Positions 8,953 to 19,600 of a stretch of 64,000 nucleotides of DNA are shown here, one piece after another. The stretch spans positions 3,038,001 through 3,102,000 of the forward strand of contig OZ244795.1 in NCBI GenBank assembly GCA_965219925.1, given 5' to 3'. The notes below the pieces were generated by a model. It was given only the letters and a program-made list of their open reading frames with translations. It had not been told where the DNA came from and searched no databases. This DNA is from Bin87 sp965219925 (GTDB taxonomy: Bacteria > Chloroflexota > Dehalococcoidia > Lucifugimonadales > UBA3495). The first letter of the stretch is position 1. Every line of letters starts with the position of its first letter. The position numbers were made by a program, and so were the translations under genes.

Positions 8953-9924
8953 CTACGGCGTCAGGATTACCTTACCCCTGGTACCGCGAGAAGCCAGATG
9001 CTGGTGAGCGCTGGGCGCCTCCTCCATGGGGAGTACACGATCCACAATCAACTTCAGCCGCCCGTCGGTGATCATCGGCCCCAGTTCTTGCATGGCTCCC
9101 TGGTGGTCCAGCGAACCAATGGGCGACCGACCCATGCTGAACCCGATGACCGTTCGGTTCACCGTGGTGATGTCTGCCGCAGCCAGATTGGCCGGCTGCC
9201 CGCTAGCGTTGCCGTAGCTCACTAACCGGCCGTAGGATGCCACGCAGCGCACCGACTTCTCCAGCACCGGCCCACCGACGCATTCCAGAACCAGCGCCAC
9301 GCCCCGGCCGTCGGTCAGCGACTTTACCTCTTCCTCAAAATCCGCTTCCGTGTAGTTGATGGCAACGTCCGCGCCGAGAGAACGGCATAGTTCCAATTTG
9401 TCCTCAGTAGAGGCAGTAACTACGACGCGGGCTCCCCATTCTTTGGCCAACTGGATCGCTATCGTGCCCACGCCCGAAGCGCCGGCCTGGATTAGCACCG
9501 TGTCACCGGGTTGCATTCCGCCACGAGTCTTCAACAGGTGGTAGGACGTGAGGAACGTAATGGGCATACCGCCAGCGTGAACCGGATCAATCCCGTCGGG
9601 ATATGGGAAAACAAAATTGGAGTTCACCGCCACAAACTCGGCCTGCCCCTGTGGTCCCATCGCCATCACGCGTTGGCCCACGGAAAGGCGACCGTCGGTT
9701 ACGTCCGATCCCAGGGCGGCAATCGTACCGGCAGCCTCCAGACCCAGCGTGGCCGGCAAGTCCGGCCCGGGGTAATTCCCCTGGCGGCGCATGATGTCGG
9801 CGTAGTTGACCCCCGCCGAATCAACTTTAATCAGGACCTGATGCCGGCTGGGTTGAGGTTCCGGTACGTCCTTCCATTGCAGAACGTCCACGCCGCCGTA
9901 TTCTTCGATTCGCAAGGCTTTCAT
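8953..9924 (-). CDS. Quinone oxidoreductase / zinc-independent medium-chain dehydrogenase
   Basis: 323 residues, the usual length of the QOR branch of the MDR superfamily. The N-terminal GroES-like part carries VNYADIMRRQGNYPGPDLPATLGLEAAG. The NADPH-binding Rossmann domain shows GDTVLIQAGASGVGTIAIQLAKEWGARVV at about 140-170, with AxxGVG typical of NADPH binding. The catalytic zinc cysteines of alcohol dehydrogenases are absent. These enzymes reduce quinones or enones with NADPH. The start ATG at 9924 follows AGGAG at spacing 9. It lies 31 bases after the dehydrogenase gene. The operon context suggests a role in breaking down an activated carbonyl compound; this is inference. Confidence 0.88.
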   Translation of the reverse strand: MKALRIEEYGGVDVLQWKDVPEPQPSRHQVLIKVDSAGVNYADIMRRQGNYPGPDLPATLGLEAAGTIAALGSDVTDGRLSVGQRVMAMGPQGQAEFVAVNSNFVFPYPDGIDPVHAGGMPITFLTSYHLLKTRGGMQPGDTVLIQAGASGVGTIAIQLAKEWGARVVVTASTEDKLELCRSLGADVAINYTEADFEEEVKSLTDGRGVALVLECVGGPVLEKSVRCVASYGRLVSYGNASGQPANLAAADITTVNRTVIGFSMGRSPIGSLDHQGAMQELGPMITDGRLKLIVDRVLPMEEAPSAHQHLASRGTRGKVILTP

Positions 9925-9955
9925 TTGGAGATTCTCCTGAATTGAGCAGCGGCAA

Positions 9956-10945
9956 TCAGGCGGGGCGGCGCAGATTACCGGCTTCCAGCACGTCGGGATT
10001 GATCACCCGCACCGGTTCACCGGCCGCAAACGCCCGAATGTTTTCGACCACGCCGGAATAAAAGGCGCGGTATCCGTCGTCCGTAACATACCCCACGTGG
10101 GGCGTGATCAATGTGTTGTCCAAGGCGAGGAACGGGTGGTCGGCGGGCAGTGGTTCAACGTCGAACGTGTCCAGAGCCGCGCCGCCGATAGCCCTGCGCT
10201 CCAGGGCGCTGACCAATGCCGGCTCGTCGACGATTGGGCCGCGTGAGATGTTGACCAGTATGGCGGTGTTTTTCATCAGGCCAATTTCGTGAGCGCCCAC
10301 GAGCCCGCGAGTGCGGTCGCTCAGACGAACATGCACCGAAACAACGTCACCTTCGCTGAACAGAGTGTCCTTGTCCACCAGCGTCGCGCCGCATTCAGCA
10401 GCCCGTTCGGCGGTCAGGTTCTGGCTCCACGCAATCACCCGCATGTCGAACGCATTCCCCACGCGAGCCACCAGCGAACCGATGTGTCCCAACCCCAGCA
10501 GCGCCAGGGTTTTGCCCTGCAGCCCCGTGCCAACGTAGGATCCCCACTTGCCTTCGGCCCGCGTAATGCGGTCTTCTTCGGAGATGCGGCGGAGTAATCC
10601 AATTATCAGGCCCCAGGTCAGTTCGGTCGGACCTTCGCCTGCGCCCTGGGTGCCGCACACAGTGATCCCCAACTCGGTGGCGGCCTCAATGTCAAATGAT
10701 GCGTTCCTGGCTCCGGTTGTGATCAGGCACCGCAAGTTGGGTAGGCGTTGGAGTAACGACTTCGGGAAAGCGGTTCGCTCTCGCATACCCATCACCACGT
10801 CGAAATCGGCTAGCCGCTCCGCCAGCGCTCCCTCGTCACTCAGGTGATCCGCAAAGAACGACACCTCAACGCCAGCCGGCAGCGATGACCAGTCGGCAAA
10901 ATCGGCGGCAACGCTCTGGTAATCATCAAGAACAGCTACTCTCAT
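9956..10945 (-). CDS. D-2-hydroxyacid dehydrogenase (NAD-dependent)
   Basis: About 329 residues. The NAD-binding domain has ALLGLGHIGSLVARVGNAF (GxGxxG) at about residues 145-165. The catalytic Arg lies in NISRGPIVDE, the Glu in DTFDVEPLP, and the His in NTLITPHVGY. All catalytic positions of the D-isomer-specific 2-hydroxyacid dehydrogenase family (PF00389/PF02826) are present. I place the start at the ATG at 10945 because GGGGAG sits just upstream; a TTG at 10969 would include the ribosome site in the coding region. It lies between a luciferase-like gene and the quinone reductase in the same operon. The specific hydroxyacid is unknown. Confidence 0.88.
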   Translation of the reverse strand: MRVAVLDDYQSVAADFADWSSLPAGVEVSFFADHLSDEGALAERLADFDVVMGMRERTAFPKSLLQRLPNLRCLITTGARNASFDIEAATELGITVCGTQGAGEGPTELTWGLIIGLLRRISEEDRITRAEGKWGSYVGTGLQGKTLALLGLGHIGSLVARVGNAFDMRVIAWSQNLTAERAAECGATLVDKDTLFSEGDVVSVHVRLSDRTRGLVGAHEIGLMKNTAILVNISRGPIVDEPALVSALERRAIGGAALDTFDVEPLPADHPFLALDNTLITPHVGYVTDDGYRAFYSGVVENIRAFAAGEPVRVINPDVLEAGNLRRPA

Positions 10946-10984
10946 TTTATGGAACTCCCCGGGAGACAACTCATGCGTGACTAA

Positions 10985-12034
10985 TTACTTGAACGCCGGC
11001 ATGACCTTTTCAGTAAGCATTTTGATGTTTCGCAGCACAATATCGTGCGGAATGAGACCTCCGGCATTTAGCTCAGCGACCACGCCTTCCAGCCCAAGCT
11101 CTTCCCGCAATTTCGTGAAGCGGTCGACCAGACCCTCCGGAGTGCCGAACGCCACCTTGGTTTCCAGGATGTCTTCGTACGACAATTGCGCCAGCCGAGC
11201 GGCCCGGTCGTCGCGCAGTTCGGTTTGCTGGATCCCGGCTGAACCCGAATCCGCCCGATACAGTTGACCCATGCGACCGAAATAGGCCTGGATGCTTTCG
11301 AACGGTTCATCGATCGCGGCGGCTTCACTTTGGCCCACATACACTGGGACACGCAACGAAACATCCCCGTCTCCCGCGTGTCCGGCGTCGCTCCAGGCCT
11401 TTCGGTAGTGTTTCAGGTTCTCGCGCAATTCTGGAATATCCATGCCGCGAAGCCCCACAAAAATGGGGTAACCCGCTTCGCCAGCTCGCGGGAAAGTTTC
11501 CGCTGTAGTTGCCGCCATGCGGAACGGAGGATGCGGTTTCTGGTAGGGCAACGGCGCCACAGTTGCGTTGTTGACCTGATAATACTGTCCTTGGTAGGAA
11601 AACGGCTCGCCCTCCCACGCCTGCAGGATTATGTCCAGGGCTTCACTGAACCGGTCGCGACTTTCCGTGTATGGAACACCGTAAATGTCGTACGACCTGG
11701 CGAACCCGCTCCTGCCGATACCAAAATCGAAGCGCCCTTCGCTGATCTGGTCAACGGTAGCCACTTCTTCGGCAATTCGCAGGGGATTGTTGAGCGGCAA
11801 TACGTAAACCGCCATTCCAATGCGGAGCCGGCGGGTGCGCGTGGCGATGCTGCTGGCAATGGTTATCGGTGAAGACAACACCGATCGATCAGGCGTGAAG
11901 TGCATCTCAGCCAGCCATGCACCATCCAGGCCCATCGATTCAGCGGCGTCAATCAGCTCAAAACCTTCCGAAAAAGCCCCCGCCTGCGAAGCGCCGGCCC
12001 GCGTTTCGAACTGCATGAACATCCCAAAGTGCAT
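10985..12034 (-). CDS. LLM class flavin-dependent oxidoreductase
   Basis: 349 residues, a luciferase-like monooxygenase (PF00296) of the alkanal-monooxygenase-like subgroup. The N-terminal strand MHFGMFMQFETRAG, the loop LDGAWLAEMHFTPDRSVLSSP and the segment ISEGRFDFGIGRSG are typical. GGGAG lies 7 bases before the ATG. It is the first gene of the five-gene minus-strand operon that runs to 7050. These enzymes usually oxidise small organic compounds with reduced FMN from a separate reductase; no FMN reductase gene is adjacent. It is a different subgroup from the gene at 7050, so the operon has two distinct luciferase-like enzymes. Confidence 0.88.
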   Translation of the reverse strand: MHFGMFMQFETRAGASQAGAFSEGFELIDAAESMGLDGAWLAEMHFTPDRSVLSSPITIASSIATRTRRLRIGMAVYVLPLNNPLRIAEEVATVDQISEGRFDFGIGRSGFARSYDIYGVPYTESRDRFSEALDIILQAWEGEPFSYQGQYYQVNNATVAPLPYQKPHPPFRMAATTAETFPRAGEAGYPIFVGLRGMDIPELRENLKHYRKAWSDAGHAGDGDVSLRVPVYVGQSEAAAIDEPFESIQAYFGRMGQLYRADSGSAGIQQTELRDDRAARLAQLSYEDILETKVAFGTPEGLVDRFTKLREELGLEGVVAELNAGGLIPHDIVLRNIKMLTEKVMPAFK

Positions 12035-12140
12035 AAATCACTCCCACTGCGTAGCAACTGTCGTCGTCAGGTCCGACCGGCGCCGCGCTGAAAAGTAAAA
12101 CACAGGGCAATTGGGCGGTCAAGACGAAGCCGAACTCATG

Positions 12141-12207
12141 CAGGGCCTTTCGGTTTTACAAGAAATCCCCTCTCCCTTGATGGGAGAGGGAGAATCGAAT
12201 GACCCTG
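12141..12207. repeat. Composite repeat: O1 shell around core D
   Basis: CAGGGCCTTTCGGTTTTAC opens at 12141 and GAATCGAATGACCCTG closes at 12207. Instead of core A the inside is core D, the palindrome CCCTCTCCCTTGATGGGAGA. The same shell with core A occurs at 6604 and 34352, so shell and core are separable. Confidence 0.85.
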
Positions 12208-12266
12208 GAACCTCACCAGAGCCTTTTCTAAGTCCTCCAACCTCCCTCCGCTACTCCAACTTCCCT

Positions 12267-12360
12267 CCGCTCATGGTGAGCTTGTCGAACCATCGCCGGC
12301 CGTCCTTCGACAGGCTCAGGACGAGCGGGTGGTTAATTTGCACAACTTTGAAAAGGCCCC
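12267..12360. repeat. Core B palindrome with O5 flank
   Basis: CCGCTCATGGTGAGCTTGTC pairs with GACAGGCTCAGGACGAGCGG, the B palindrome. It is followed by GGTGGTTAATTTGCACAACT and then TTTGAAAAGGCCCC, the O5 flank seen again at 22971 and 55369. Confidence 0.82.
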
Positions 12361-12474
12361 GGAACCACCCCCCAAAGCGGCGTGATGATTTGTAGATTCT
12401 CACGTTCACGCCCAATCTTCCCGATTTTTCTTTCAAATTCTAAAAAATAGCAAAAATTGGTGAGTTTAATGTCA

Positions 12475-12504
12475 TTGACATAATCATCCCGATTTTCCTA
12501 ACTT
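12475..12504 (+). promoter_or_regulatory. Candidate promoter for the secreted-protein genes
   Basis: A perfect TTGACA at 12475-12480 is followed after 18 bases by TAACTT, a weak -10. It sits in the only A+T-rich stretch nearby (12420-12520) and about 65 bases upstream of the next gene. The weak -10 keeps confidence low. Confidence 0.35.
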
Positions 12505-12569
12505 GGGCCGGAACATATTGCTGCCACATATCAGGCCCTGTTTGCCCGCCCCCGAATGGGAGAATCCAG

Positions 12570-13601
12570 ATGTCGATGATGCGTTTTTTGCCCGCCGGTT
12601 GCGTCACTCCCGCCTTGATTGCGATGTGCGCTGTCGCGTCGGTCGTTATGTTGAGCGGCAACATCGCTGAATCAGCCTACACTCGTTCACCGGCGCAGTT
12701 GTCAATAACATTGACCCAACCCCAGTGGCACGTGGCCGCCACCCAATCTGACGCCACCACGGCGTTCCGGGAGGAAGAAGCGGGGTTTTCGGCGTTCTAC
12801 AGAGTCCCAGCACCGACCGAAACTGATACGTCGGCGGAACCCGCTCCGCGCCTGAACGTACTGGCAATTACCGGCACATTATTGTCTCCCACCACATCGG
12901 CAGACCAGGTAAGGGCCGGCACCGGCTCGATTGTGGCCCTGGGTGACAACTACGGGATTGTGTCGATCCCCATGTTTCGGACTACAGACGTTTCGGAAGC
13001 ACACGTTCCATCAACGTTGGTGAATGTTTATTACGACGACCGGGGTTGGATAGTGGCGTACTTGCCGGTTGGCGAGCCGGCCGCCCTCATCTGGCGGCAC
13101 GATGAGTTGTACAGCAATGATGATGAGGATAAGGGACTCAACGTTTCCCAGGGTTTGGAAGAGAACCTGTTGATCCTGGCCATTAACGAAGCCCTGACCG
13201 CCAGCGATCCCTCTTTGGCCGCTGTTACTCACGAGTCCGCCGGATACTACGATTGGGAAAACCCCGACTGCAACGCTTTCATGGTGTTCAGCGATTCCAA
13301 AAACGGGAAAGGCTCCGGTGATGCACCCGGTGGTGTTGTATTCGTAGTCCCATCTACCATCAAAACCGTACTGTCTTCGGCGGCGGTATTGATCACCACC
13401 CCGCTGGAAGACGGGGGAGAGGTGTCCGCCGCAGTGATGATCGACGGCGAACCTGCCACATCCGCCCCGCACGACGACGAGGCAATTGCGAGCTCTCATT
13501 TCGCATTGAACCGCTCCGGCGACATCGCCACCAGGCACCGCATGTCGGTAAACGCAACACCAGGGAAATCAGCCATTGGCGTGGTGGTGTTGCTCTACTA
13601 A
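12570..13601 (+). CDS. Secreted protein of unknown function
   Basis: 343 residues. The N-terminus has a signal peptide or single membrane anchor (about residues 8-35: GCVTPALIAMCAVASVVMLSG). The rest is polar and rich in Thr, Ser, Ala and Asp, with one acidic stretch (NDDEDK). No family motif is recognised. GGGAG lies about 9 bases before the ATG. The gene is followed by the giant CARDB protein after 56 bases on the same strand, so the pair is probably co-expressed at the cell surface. A role as a partner or processing factor of the giant protein is possible but not shown. Confidence 0.75.
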   Translation: MSMMRFLPAGCVTPALIAMCAVASVVMLSGNIAESAYTRSPAQLSITLTQPQWHVAATQSDATTAFREEEAGFSAFYRVPAPTETDTSAEPAPRLNVLAITGTLLSPTTSADQVRAGTGSIVALGDNYGIVSIPMFRTTDVSEAHVPSTLVNVYYDDRGWIVAYLPVGEPAALIWRHDELYSNDDEDKGLNVSQGLEENLLILAINEALTASDPSLAAVTHESAGYYDWENPDCNAFMVFSDSKNGKGSGDAPGGVVFVVPSTIKTVLSSAAVLITTPLEDGGEVSAAVMIDGEPATSAPHDDEAIASSHFALNRSGDIATRHRMSVNATPGKSAIGVVVLLY

Positions 13602-13657
13602 AAACCAACGCCTTGATGCTGCGCGCAATACGTTAAAACCACTCCTGTCGCCGACCG

Positions 13658-16600
13658 ATGCTTCACAACATTACCGCAGTGCGGGCATGTGTATTTGCAT
13701 TGCTCATTATGTTGGCCAGCGCCTTGTTCGTCAGCGTCACAACCAACCTCGAAACCGCTTTGGCGGTTGACGACCATTCATCCAATCGCGGCGCCCAATT
13801 ATCCGGAGTTCAAGAATCCTGTACTGACGACGTGAGCATTAAAGTTTGGGATCCCACCACCTTGAACTATGTACTCAAGGACCCACCGGATTACGGGCCT
13901 GACGATGAACTCTGGATTTACTATGACGTTGAAAATTTCAGCTGCCAGGACGTTACCGTTTCGGTGGTGTTGACCGGCTCCGTGAGCCAAAGTCAGATAC
14001 AAAACGCAGCTTCCGATGGAAACGAGTGCCTCCCCGAATGTACCGTTGCGCCCGCCAACTCCGTTGAGTCCGGCTGGTACGGGGGGTCGGTCAGGTGGGA
14101 CCTGGCAGCCCATCCAGCGGTATCGGACGAGCGGGTAGTTGCCACTCTCACTATTCTGTCGCCCTTGGATTTCGCAGATGCGGACCCAGCCAACAACACC
14201 AGCATCACCGACGCCGCCATCAACGTCGTGCATCCCGACCCCGCGCCCCCGGAACCGGTGGTCGATGTCACACTCAGCGGCGTAGATCCTCCGAATGCGG
14301 AGGCCACTGTTGGAGAAACCCTCGGCTTCACCGCAACGGTCATGAATGCCGGAACCGTTGCCGCGGCGCCCCAATTGTCACTGTATTTGGGCAGCGATGA
14401 AACCCCGATCAATTCCACCAGCATCGCCGATATTGCGCCCGGCGCCTCGGTGATTCAGGATATTACGTGGGACACGTCCGCCCAGGCAGCGGGCCGGTAC
14501 ACACTCAGGATAGTTGCCACCACGCCCGATGAAACGCTGACCAACGACAACGAGATCGAGATTCCGGTAACACTGCGCGATCCTGTCGTGGACGTGCGTT
14601 TGTCGGCAGTCGAGCCGTCCCAAGCCACGGCAATAATAGGTCAAACCATCACATTTGAGATTTCGGTGTCCAACGCCGGCGAATCGTCAGTTGAACCCAC
14701 CGTAGGTTTGATTGTGGGCGACACTGACAGCCCTGTCGAAACCGTCCAGTCGCCTGAAATAGCGCCCGGCGGAGTGAGCCAGCTGATTTTGCGGTGGGAC
14801 ACATCCGGCGCGTCCGCAGGAAACCACTCTGTAAGAATAGCGGCGCTGGCGCCCAAAAATACGGCTGCCAATACGGTAGAGCGCCGAGTAGAAGTGCGTT
14901 TGCACAACCCCGTTGACCTCGCCATAACCTCCGCCCAGGTGTTGAGTGAGGAAACATACCAGGGTAATCGGATTCCCGTTGCTGTAACCGTCGAAAACAC
15001 CAGCGATTTCGACGCTGAAACTTCGTCGGTAGCGTTGCACATTCGCGGCGAAGCGTCGCCTGTTGCCACCGCATCAATCCCGCTCATCGGTTCTGATTCC
15101 TCTGAAACCGTGGAATTACGGTGGGATACATCAGGTCTTGCCACCGGCCAATACGATCTAATCGCCACCGTCCAGGGCTGCTGCGACACCAATCAGGCCA
15201 ACAACTCTGCATCGTTGAAAGTAAACCTGCAAAACGCCATTGAGTTGATTTCTATCGCGCCAACCGAATTCAACGCCGTGGTGGGCGACCGCATCGAATA
15301 CACCGCAAGCCTCCGCAATGTAGGTGAACGCGCCGCCGAAAACGTGACCATGAGCCTGTACAAACTTTACGAAACCCCGGTGCTGGCTAAAACTCAGCCG
15401 TTCAGCATCCCTTCCGGGTCAACAGTCGATGTAAAGTTTACTTGGGGCACAACAGCCATCTCGGTCGGGAAACATGACCTCGTCGTAGCTGCCGCCGCGC
15501 CGAACACCGAAGCGGATGAAAATGACGTTGCGACGATTTCGGTGACATTGTTTAACGCCATCGCAATCACCGATGCACGGTACACTCCCGCAGATACAAT
15601 TGTTGGCAACGATATATCCATCGAAGCCACGGTGGAGAACCGGAGCATATACGAAGTGCCGGACGCAACCGTCAAACTGACCTCGACCGATAAAGACGCA
15701 CCGCCCGATATCGCTAAAGACAAATTGCACGCAACCGCCCAGACGGGAGCCATCGCTGCCGGCGCGTCCCAACCCGTTACTTTGCTGCTTAAAACCGACG
15801 GCTCCCAGAAAAATATCGACAAATTCCCGCCTGGAACCCATCAGTTCACCATCAAAGCCGAACTCCCCGGAACCCCCGCCGATACCGACGACCATTGGCC
15901 CATGCAAATCACGATGCGAAATCCCATCGTGGATATCGAGCTCGTCAGCGTCGTCGCTGACAGTTCGGCAGCGGTCATCGGAAACCCGGTTACATTGTCG
16001 GCCAGCGTCACCAACCACGGCGAGGCAACCGTCCCGGTTGCCTTGCAGCTGATGGTGGATAACAATTCTCAGCCCGTTCACAGCACGACTACCGCCCCAG
16101 TTGCACCCGGCGCAACCGCCAGTGTGTCCCTCGAATGGGATACTCACACATACTCGATAGGCGATTACGCACTTCACATAGTGGCGGCCGTGGACGGCGA
16201 CGTTAGCGTCGGCAACGACACTCAGCGTTTGGAAGTGCGCCTGTTTCACTCTGCGTTCGACGGACCCGTGGGCAGCGACCAATGTTCGGAAGACGTGGGC
16301 GTAAAGGTGCTGGGACTCGGCGCCGGGGAGGCTGGCCTCGAAGACCAGCCTCGGTACTATGCTAACGAAATATTGACCATCTCCTACGCGATTAACAACT
16401 ACAGCTGCGATGCGGACGTAACTGCCAGGTTGGAATTGACGGGAACCACCAGCGGGGCCGGCATTTCGGATCCTACGGACGAATGCCTGTCCGGGTGTCT
16501 GATCCCAGCCGGCGGCAGACTTATCGGCGCCGCGCAATGGGATCTGCTCAATCACCCGGCGGCACAGCATGAATCCGTCCGCGCAGCAATCGCCGTCGTT

Positions 16601-19600
16601 CAACCCGAATCCTTTGCCGATACTAACTCGTCCAACGATGAACACCTGTCGGCACAATGGATCGACCGCCTGCCGCATCAGGACATACTTTTGAGCGTCG
16701 GTTCCCACGATAGCAACTCGGGGAGCGCTTCGAGCGCCCTCGGGAAACCAACGTTCGGCGTGGTGGACGTCCAGATGGTTTCGGCGGATTCGGATAGCCC
16801 GGTGCCCTTCTCCCAATTGGCTGCGCCGGTAACCATCACCATAGCGAACCACGGGGAGCAAACCGAGGTGGTAACCGCAAGGGTCATTCATTCCGGTTCT
16901 GCGCAATCCGACGAACCCGATCTGGTATCAACCTACGTCAGCGTGGCCCCGGGCGCCTCATCATCCGTTGTGATGGATGTGCCGGCCGCACGACTGGACA
17001 TCGGCGTCAACGAACTCACCGCCCAAATCACGACCACCGGCGATTCCGATCTGTCTGACAATACCCGGCGCGTATCCATCCAGCGAATGCCCCGGCAAGC
17101 GCCGTACAGCATATCGGACGTGGAGATTCCAGATAGGCTAACGCCCGGCGATAACGCGCTGATCACCGTCCATCTGGCCAACGATGGTCAATCGCCGGTC
17201 GCCGTTCTCGTGGACGCTCAGGTTGACGGCGCATCAATCGCCAACGCTCCTGTCTCGTCGGAAATCATCAGCGCCGGCGCCAGCGGCAACGTGGTACTCA
17301 CGTGGGCCATTCCAGAAACTTTCGCCCCCGGCGAGTATCGCCTTGTCGTAAGCGCCACCGACCCCCGGTCGCCCGATACGGCTGCAGCATCGTTCAGCAA
17401 AGACATCGCGGTACGGGGGCCGGACGGTGGGACTATCACGGACGTCCAGGTAACGCCACCGGTCATCTTGCCGGGAGCATCCGCAACCGTCGTGGTCACA
17501 TTCCGAAACGATGGCCCAACGCCGCGGGAGTTTCCGTTTGATCTGTTCCTCGGCGAGAGTGGTCAACCGGTTGCTCTTGGCTCCACCGGTCTGCTGGCGT
17601 CGGGAGCAACCGGCGTAGCAAGGCTGCTTTGGGAAAGCGGGAGCAATATCGATCCTGGTGAGTATGAACTGCGCGTGGTCGGGGAATTCGACGAAGGAAC
17701 CACGTCCGTAACGTTAATTCCACCCGTCGTAAACGTGGCGATTACCGAAGCGTCGGCATCGCGCAGCACGTTGGTGCTTGGTCGTAACCACTCGGTTGAA
17801 ATCAGGGCAACGGTAAGCAATCTTGGTGACCAGCCAGCCACCTTTACGGTGAATCTATACGAAGAGGGCAACCCGGATGACGTCATCACGCCCCCCGCAA
17901 CCAACGTCCTGCCGGGGCAGTCGACCGAAGTGGTGATGGAATGGCCCTTGCCTTCGGATATTGCGCTTGGGGAATACACGCTCCGGTTGATGGCGGATGT
18001 GACCGGCGACAGCCAACCCGACGACAACCGCCAGGCAATACCTATCACGGTGCGTGGAGAATACGCCGACGCCGAGCTGATCAAAATCGCAGTTCAACCC
18101 GATCCCGCGTTCCTTGGTGAGGACGTGAACGTCTCGGTTTCCGTTTACAACCCAACGGGAACACCGTTATCTATTCCCATATCCCTGGAGACCAACGGCT
18201 TCCAGTCCGGTTCAAACGTGCGGAACCCGTTGGTCCAACCCGAACAATGGGCAACCCGTGAGTTTGTCTGGCAAACCGGCAAGCAATCTCCCGGTATGTT
18301 TCCCGTTACCGCCTCAGCCGATTTTGGTGAACACACGTGGAACGAAATCGGCGCAGCCAACCGCATCGCGACTGCGACAAAATCCGTAACATTGCAGCAG
18401 GTTGACGCCGAGATCGTGGCGATGTACATGTCACCGAGCTCCACCGCCTCGCAAGGTGAGCCTGTGACCGTATCAGTCGATGTACGCAACAACGGGCGCG
18501 CGGCCATCAACGTGCCGGTCGAGTTGACGTTTCCCTCCGCCGGCAAAGCGCCGGAACGCAGGTCGCCCCGGATACTCCCCGGCGAAACTGCCACCGTGAA
18601 GTTCACCTGGAATACCCGCAATTACGAGCCTGGCCGGCACTCCCTCCACGCCAGGTTGACGGGCAGTGGCAACATCACGAGCGGGGCCACCGCGGCCGAG
18701 GTGCAATTACTGCTCACACCACAACAGATCGCCGCCACCATTGAGATGATATCCACGCATCCCCTTTCGGCCCGGGTTGGCGACAGCGTCGAAATCACGG
18801 TTGTAGTGCGCAACGACGGTCCGATATCAGCCTACATTCCAATCACAATCTATTACCCTTCTGCCCACCGACAACCCGAAACGCGAAGTCCGTTTACCCA
18901 ACCCGGCTCGAGCAGCGTGGCCCGTTTCCGTTGGCGCACCGGCAATTTCGAACCTGGGAAGTATGACTTCAGGGTGGCAATACAGGCTCGGAATGGCTCC
19001 GGCCCGGTAGTTACTGCACGGACATTCACCGTGGAATTACTGCCCCCCGAAGTAGACTTCGCCGTCCTGGAATTTTTCCCTCCCGACGCAGACACCCCGC
19101 TAGAGCGCGGAGAGTGGGTGGACATTAAGGTCAAATTGCAGAATCTTGGGCGGTATGCCGGACGAGGCTCCATCTTGCTGAACGACCTCACCGCCGACAA
19201 AACCCTTTACAGCCGGGATATCAGCCTCGATCCCGGCGAATCCAGGGTCGTAACGTTCGTTTGGAAAACGCTGCGCCACGCCCTCGGAGAACACCGGCTT
19301 CATGTGATCGCAAACGCAGAATACGACGGCAATCACCTCAACGACACCTCCGACACCATAACGGTTTTCGTTTTCTCGGATCGCAGCATCACGCTCGGCG
19401 TAGGCGCCAACCTCCCCCTCGACTACATCATCGGAGAAGTGAGCGAACCCGCCCTGATAACCGGAGCCGGCGAGGAGGCAACCATCGCGCTGCTGTCTGC
19501 AAACCCCATTGCCGCCGGTACGCTAACTGGCCCCGACGGGTTCGGATCGTTCGTCCCGGTCGAGGTTTCCAACGCTGAAGATTTGCCGGTCGTTTCGCCC

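Noticed and set aside
15419..16906. Minus-strand frame of 495 codons opposite the CARDB gene
   Set aside because: It is antisense to a strongly supported repeat protein, has no ribosome site and shows biased composition that follows from the opposite frame.
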